In this document: piece by piece, positions 15,205-17,234 of the stretch
Layout of the letters: the number at the start of each line of letters is the position of its first letter
Numbering within the stretch: position 1 is the first letter of the stretch
Assembly: GCA_026417275.1 (NCBI GenBank)
Contig: JAOADO010000029.1
Span: 1-17,234, forward strand
Direction: 5' to 3'
Source of the DNA: Verrucomicrobiia bacterium
GTDB lineage: Bacteria; Verrucomicrobiota; Verrucomicrobiae; Limisphaerales; JAKPVM01
Length of the DNA: 17,234 nt
Program-made: the position numbers and the translations under genes
The notes under the pieces: generated by a model
The model's database searches: none
The model's input: the letters and a program-made list of their open reading frames with translations, nothing else
What the model was told of the DNA's origin: nothing

Positions 15205-16593
15205 TTAAAATCGCCCTTTCAAGCGACCCTTTTTCAAAAAACCATCATAATGCCGCATCAAAAGATGCGTCTCCATCTGTCGCATCGTATCCAGAAGCAC
15301 ACCAACAGTAATTAATATGCTTGTGCCCCCAAAGAAAGACGCAACCGAATACGGAACTTTCATCCCGCTATACAGCAAAATAGGTATAACGGCTATCACC
15401 GTCAGAAAAATCGCCCCTGCAAGCGTAATCCGACTCATCGCATGATGCAAATATTCACTCGTCTGTTGCCCGGGTCTTACACCAGGGATATATCCGCCAT
15501 GCTTCTTAAGGTCGTCGGCAATTTGCAACTCATTAAACTGCGTCGCAACCCAGAAATACGAAAAGAATATAATCAACGTTGCATACACCAGCAAATAAAA
15601 GGTTTGCCCTTCTCTTAAATGAACAGCCATCCCCTGAAAAAGGTCTCTCAAAAATGCACTATGCACCGCACCGCCTAAAAACTGGAAAAACTTTTCTGGA
15701 AACATCAAAAGCGCCTGCGCAAAGATAATCGGCATCACGCCAGCATAATTCACCCTCAACGGCATAAACGAAGTGGCGCCCTGCATAATACGGTTGCCAA
15801 TTCTTCTCTGAGCGTACTGAATCGGAATCTTCCTTTGAGCCTGAGTTACAGCTATAACGCCAGCTACAACAGCCAGCAGCAAAAGTATTAATGCTATCGC
15901 GTAAAACGCAGACCTGTGTTGAACAAAAAACATATCTTTAAGCGCAATCATTGCCTGCGGCAAACGCGCGAGTATACCAATCGTAATTACAAGCGAAACT
16001 CCGTTGCCTATGCCCCTTTCGGTAATTTGCTCGCCCATCCACATCAACAACAAAGTTCCAACAGTCAGAATCATCGTCGTTTGAAACCTGTACGCCCAAC
16101 CCGGGTCCATCACAAGTTGCCCCGAAAAACCAGGAAATATGCTCTGAGCATTTTCCCATGCCATCGCCATCACAAAACCCTGACCAAGACATAGAATAAC
16201 CGTTAAATAACGCCCATATTGAATCAATTTAGGGCGCCCTTCGGCTTCGCGAGCCAATTTGCTTAATTGAGGAATAACCGCTGTAAGCAACTGAATGATA
16301 ATCGTGGCACTGATGTATGGCATAATCCCGAGCGAACCAATGGCGCACCTTTCCAATGCACCACCGGTAAACATGCTATACATGCCAAGCAATCCGCCGC
16401 CACCACCTTCTTTGCTTGTCTGCCGAGCAAGCTCTTCAAAATACCGTGCAAGCTCACCGCCATCAAGTCCTGGAATTGGCAACATCGCCACCAATCGGCA
16501 TAAACCAAGAACCACCAGGGTAAAGATTATGCGGGATTTGAGTTCCGGTATCTTAAAGCAGTTCGAGAAGGTTTCGATTATCTTTTTAAACAT
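15205..16593 (-). CDS. secY: Protein translocase channel subunit SecY
   Basis: Pore-forming subunit of the inner-membrane Sec translocon. The 462 residues carry about ten hydrophobic segments. Conserved marks are PIPGLDG (39-45), the plug region MFTGGALERCAIGSLGIMPY (74-93), MGEQITERGIGNGVSLVI (186-203), the cytoplasmic loop RKIPIQYAQRRIGN (254-267), and FNELQIADDLKKHGGYIPG (353-371) with GVRPGQQT. The first external loop is about nine residues longer than in E. coli and contains a KEGGGGGLLG stretch (61-70). ATG 16593 gives the usual short amphipathic N-terminus; GTGGGAT just upstream is an imperfect ribosome-binding site. It lies 23 bases after rplO, the standard order. Identity is secure. 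Confidence 0.98.
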   Translation of the reverse strand: MFKKIIETFSNCFKIPELKSRIIFTLVVLGLCRLVAMLPIPGLDGGELARYFEELARQTSKEGGGGGLLGMYSMFTGGALERCAIGSLGIMPYISATIIIQLLTAVIPQLSKLAREAEGRPKLIQYGRYLTVILCLGQGFVMAMAWENAQSIFPGFSGQLVMDPGWAYRFQTTMILTVGTLLLMWMGEQITERGIGNGVSLVITIGILARLPQAMIALKDMFFVQHRSAFYAIALILLLLAVVAGVIAVTQAQRKIPIQYAQRRIGNRIMQGATSFMPLRVNYAGVMPIIFAQALLMFPEKFFQFLGGAVHSAFLRDLFQGMAVHLREGQTFYLLVYATLIIFFSYFWVATQFNELQIADDLKKHGGYIPGVRPGQQTSEYLHHAMSRITLAGAIFLTVIAVIPILLYSGMKVPYSVASFFGGTSILITVGVLLDTMRQMETHLLMRHYDGFLKKGRLKGRF

Positions 16594-16616
16594 ATCCCAC
16601 TACTCTTTCCCATTTA

Positions 16617-17075
16617 TCACCTTTTCTCCATCCCGACTAACTCGCATTTTCCGCCTGCTTTTTCAATCGCCGCCCTGGCAGAACCACTGAATGCATCCGC
16701 CACAACAGTCAATTTCCTGGCAAGCTCTCCATCCCCAAGGATTTTAATCCCCTCGGCTTTTCCATTAACAATACCATGCTTGCGAAGCATTGCTTCGTCC
16801 ACGCGAGTCCCATCTTCAAAAATATTCAAATCCCCAACGTTAACAGGAATATAGCGTGTCGCAAAACTGGTATTGTTGAAACCGCGTTTCGGAATACGAC
16901 GAATCAAAGGCATCTGACCGCCTTCAAACCCTATACGGATTGAACCGCCAGAACGCGCTGTCTGTCCCTTGCCGCCCCGACCGGACGTCTTTCCATGCCC
17001 GCTGGATTCGCCGCATCCAAGCCGCTTCTTCACATGCCTTGCCCCGGGACGATTTTTTAATTCATGCAACCTCAT
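16617..17075 (-). CDS. rplO: 50S ribosomal protein uL15
   Basis: uL15 helps assemble the large subunit. It has 152 residues of usual length. The start MRLHELKNRPGARHVKKRLG and the glycine-rich arm GCGESSGHGKTSGRGGKGQ (20-38) are diagnostic, followed by IGFEGGQMPLIRRIPKRGF (48-66) and a C-terminal globular part including GIKILGDGEL (109-118). No Shine-Dalgarno sequence is visible before ATG 17075, and the gene starts 30 bases after the rpsE stop, so re-initiation is plausible. rpmD, which often lies just before it, is absent. Confidence 0.97.
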   Translation of the reverse strand: MRLHELKNRPGARHVKKRLGCGESSGHGKTSGRGGKGQTARSGGSIRIGFEGGQMPLIRRIPKRGFNNTSFATRYIPVNVGDLNIFEDGTRVDEAMLRKHGIVNGKAEGIKILGDGELARKLTVVADAFSGSARAAIEKAGGKCELVGMEKR

Positions 17076-17105
17076 AAATAACTCAGAGTAATCGTTTTTT
17101 AATTT

Positions 17106-17234
17106 CTATTCTGTTTTCTCAGCCTGTGCTTCCTGTGCGCCCCCACTCTGCTCCACAGCCTGCTCAGGTTTCTTAATTTCCTTGCCGCGAGCCTGATAAA
17201 TTTCATCTCGCAATCTAAGTTTCTTCAAAGCCTC
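17106..17234 (-). CDS. rpsE: 30S ribosomal protein uS5, C-terminal 42 residues (runs off right edge)
   Basis: The open frame enters from the right edge and ends at TAG 17108-17106. The first residues, EALKKLRLRDEIYQARGKEI, match the C-terminal helix of uS5 (pattern AL..LR...E....RGK), and the gene immediately before rplO is the place for rpsE when rpmD is missing. After this helix, about 20 residues of Glu/Gln/Ala/Gly follow (KKPEQAVEQSGGAQEAQAEK), a tail of the same style as those on bL17 and uS11. The call rests on a short stretch plus position, so confidence is moderate to high. The N-terminal double-stranded-RNA-binding part is outside the window. Confidence 0.85.
   Translation of the reverse strand, partial: EALKKLRLRDEIYQARGKEIKKPEQAVEQSGGAQEAQAEKTE

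Noticed and set aside
1..17234. CRISPR array, tRNA, rRNA, insertion sequence or phage genes
   Set aside because: No spaced direct repeats, no cloverleaf with a recognisable T-loop, no transposase or integrase motif, and no terminal inverted repeats were seen on either strand.

Overview
The window looks like a chromosomal segment of a bacterium from the Planctomycetes-Verrucomicrobia-Chlamydiae side of the tree, most plausibly a Verrucomicrobia, Lentisphaerae or Kiritimatiellae relative. The reasons are: a large exported CotH protein combining lamin-tail, chitobiase-C-terminal-like and 'DSDGDxLPDWWE' calcium-binding modules; a Tat-exported DUF362 protein coupled to a PQQ-type beta-propeller gene; and a SecY with a glycine-rich first periplasmic loop. 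The assignment rests on protein style and is not proven. No rRNA, tRNA, CRISPR array, insertion sequence or phage gene was seen.

Layout. Positions 1-1673 (minus strand): a two-gene unit, a Tat-signal DUF362 protein followed with an ATGA overlap by a beta-propeller protein that runs off the left edge. Positions 1674-1863 are a divergent promoter region. Positions 1864-10508 (plus strand): threonine synthase (thrC), a 472-base non-coding gap rich in short dyads, a 1191-residue CotH-family surface protein, 7-carboxy-7-deazaguanine synthase (queE), a class III aminotransferase, and RNA 3'-phosphate cyclase (rtcA). Positions 10509-10669 are a convergent termination zone with an almost G-free C-rich stretch and a hairpin followed by a long U tract. 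Positions 10670-17234 (minus strand): the end of the spc operon and the alpha operon, transcribed in the order rpsE (partial), rplO, secY, map, infA, rpmJ, rpsM, rpsK, rpsD, rpoA, rplQ.

The minus-strand cluster is a translation, transcription and secretion unit of ordinary bacterial order, with four departures. No rpmD (bL30) lies between rpsE and rplO. infA is strongly divergent in its rRNA-contacting loop and starts inside map. uS11, bL17 and uS5 carry Ala/Glu/Gln/Lys/Pro-rich low-complexity tails absent from the familiar homologues. The rpsD-rpoA spacer can fold into competing hairpins. The plus-strand genes are unrelated metabolic or surface functions; queE and the aminotransferase are only 5 bases apart and may be co-transcribed.

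I found no clear new multigene system. The best leads are the divergent IF-1, the set of ribosomal-protein tails, the DUF362/beta-propeller pair, the C-rich convergent terminator, and paired C8/G8 tracts in the two putative surface or redox genes.
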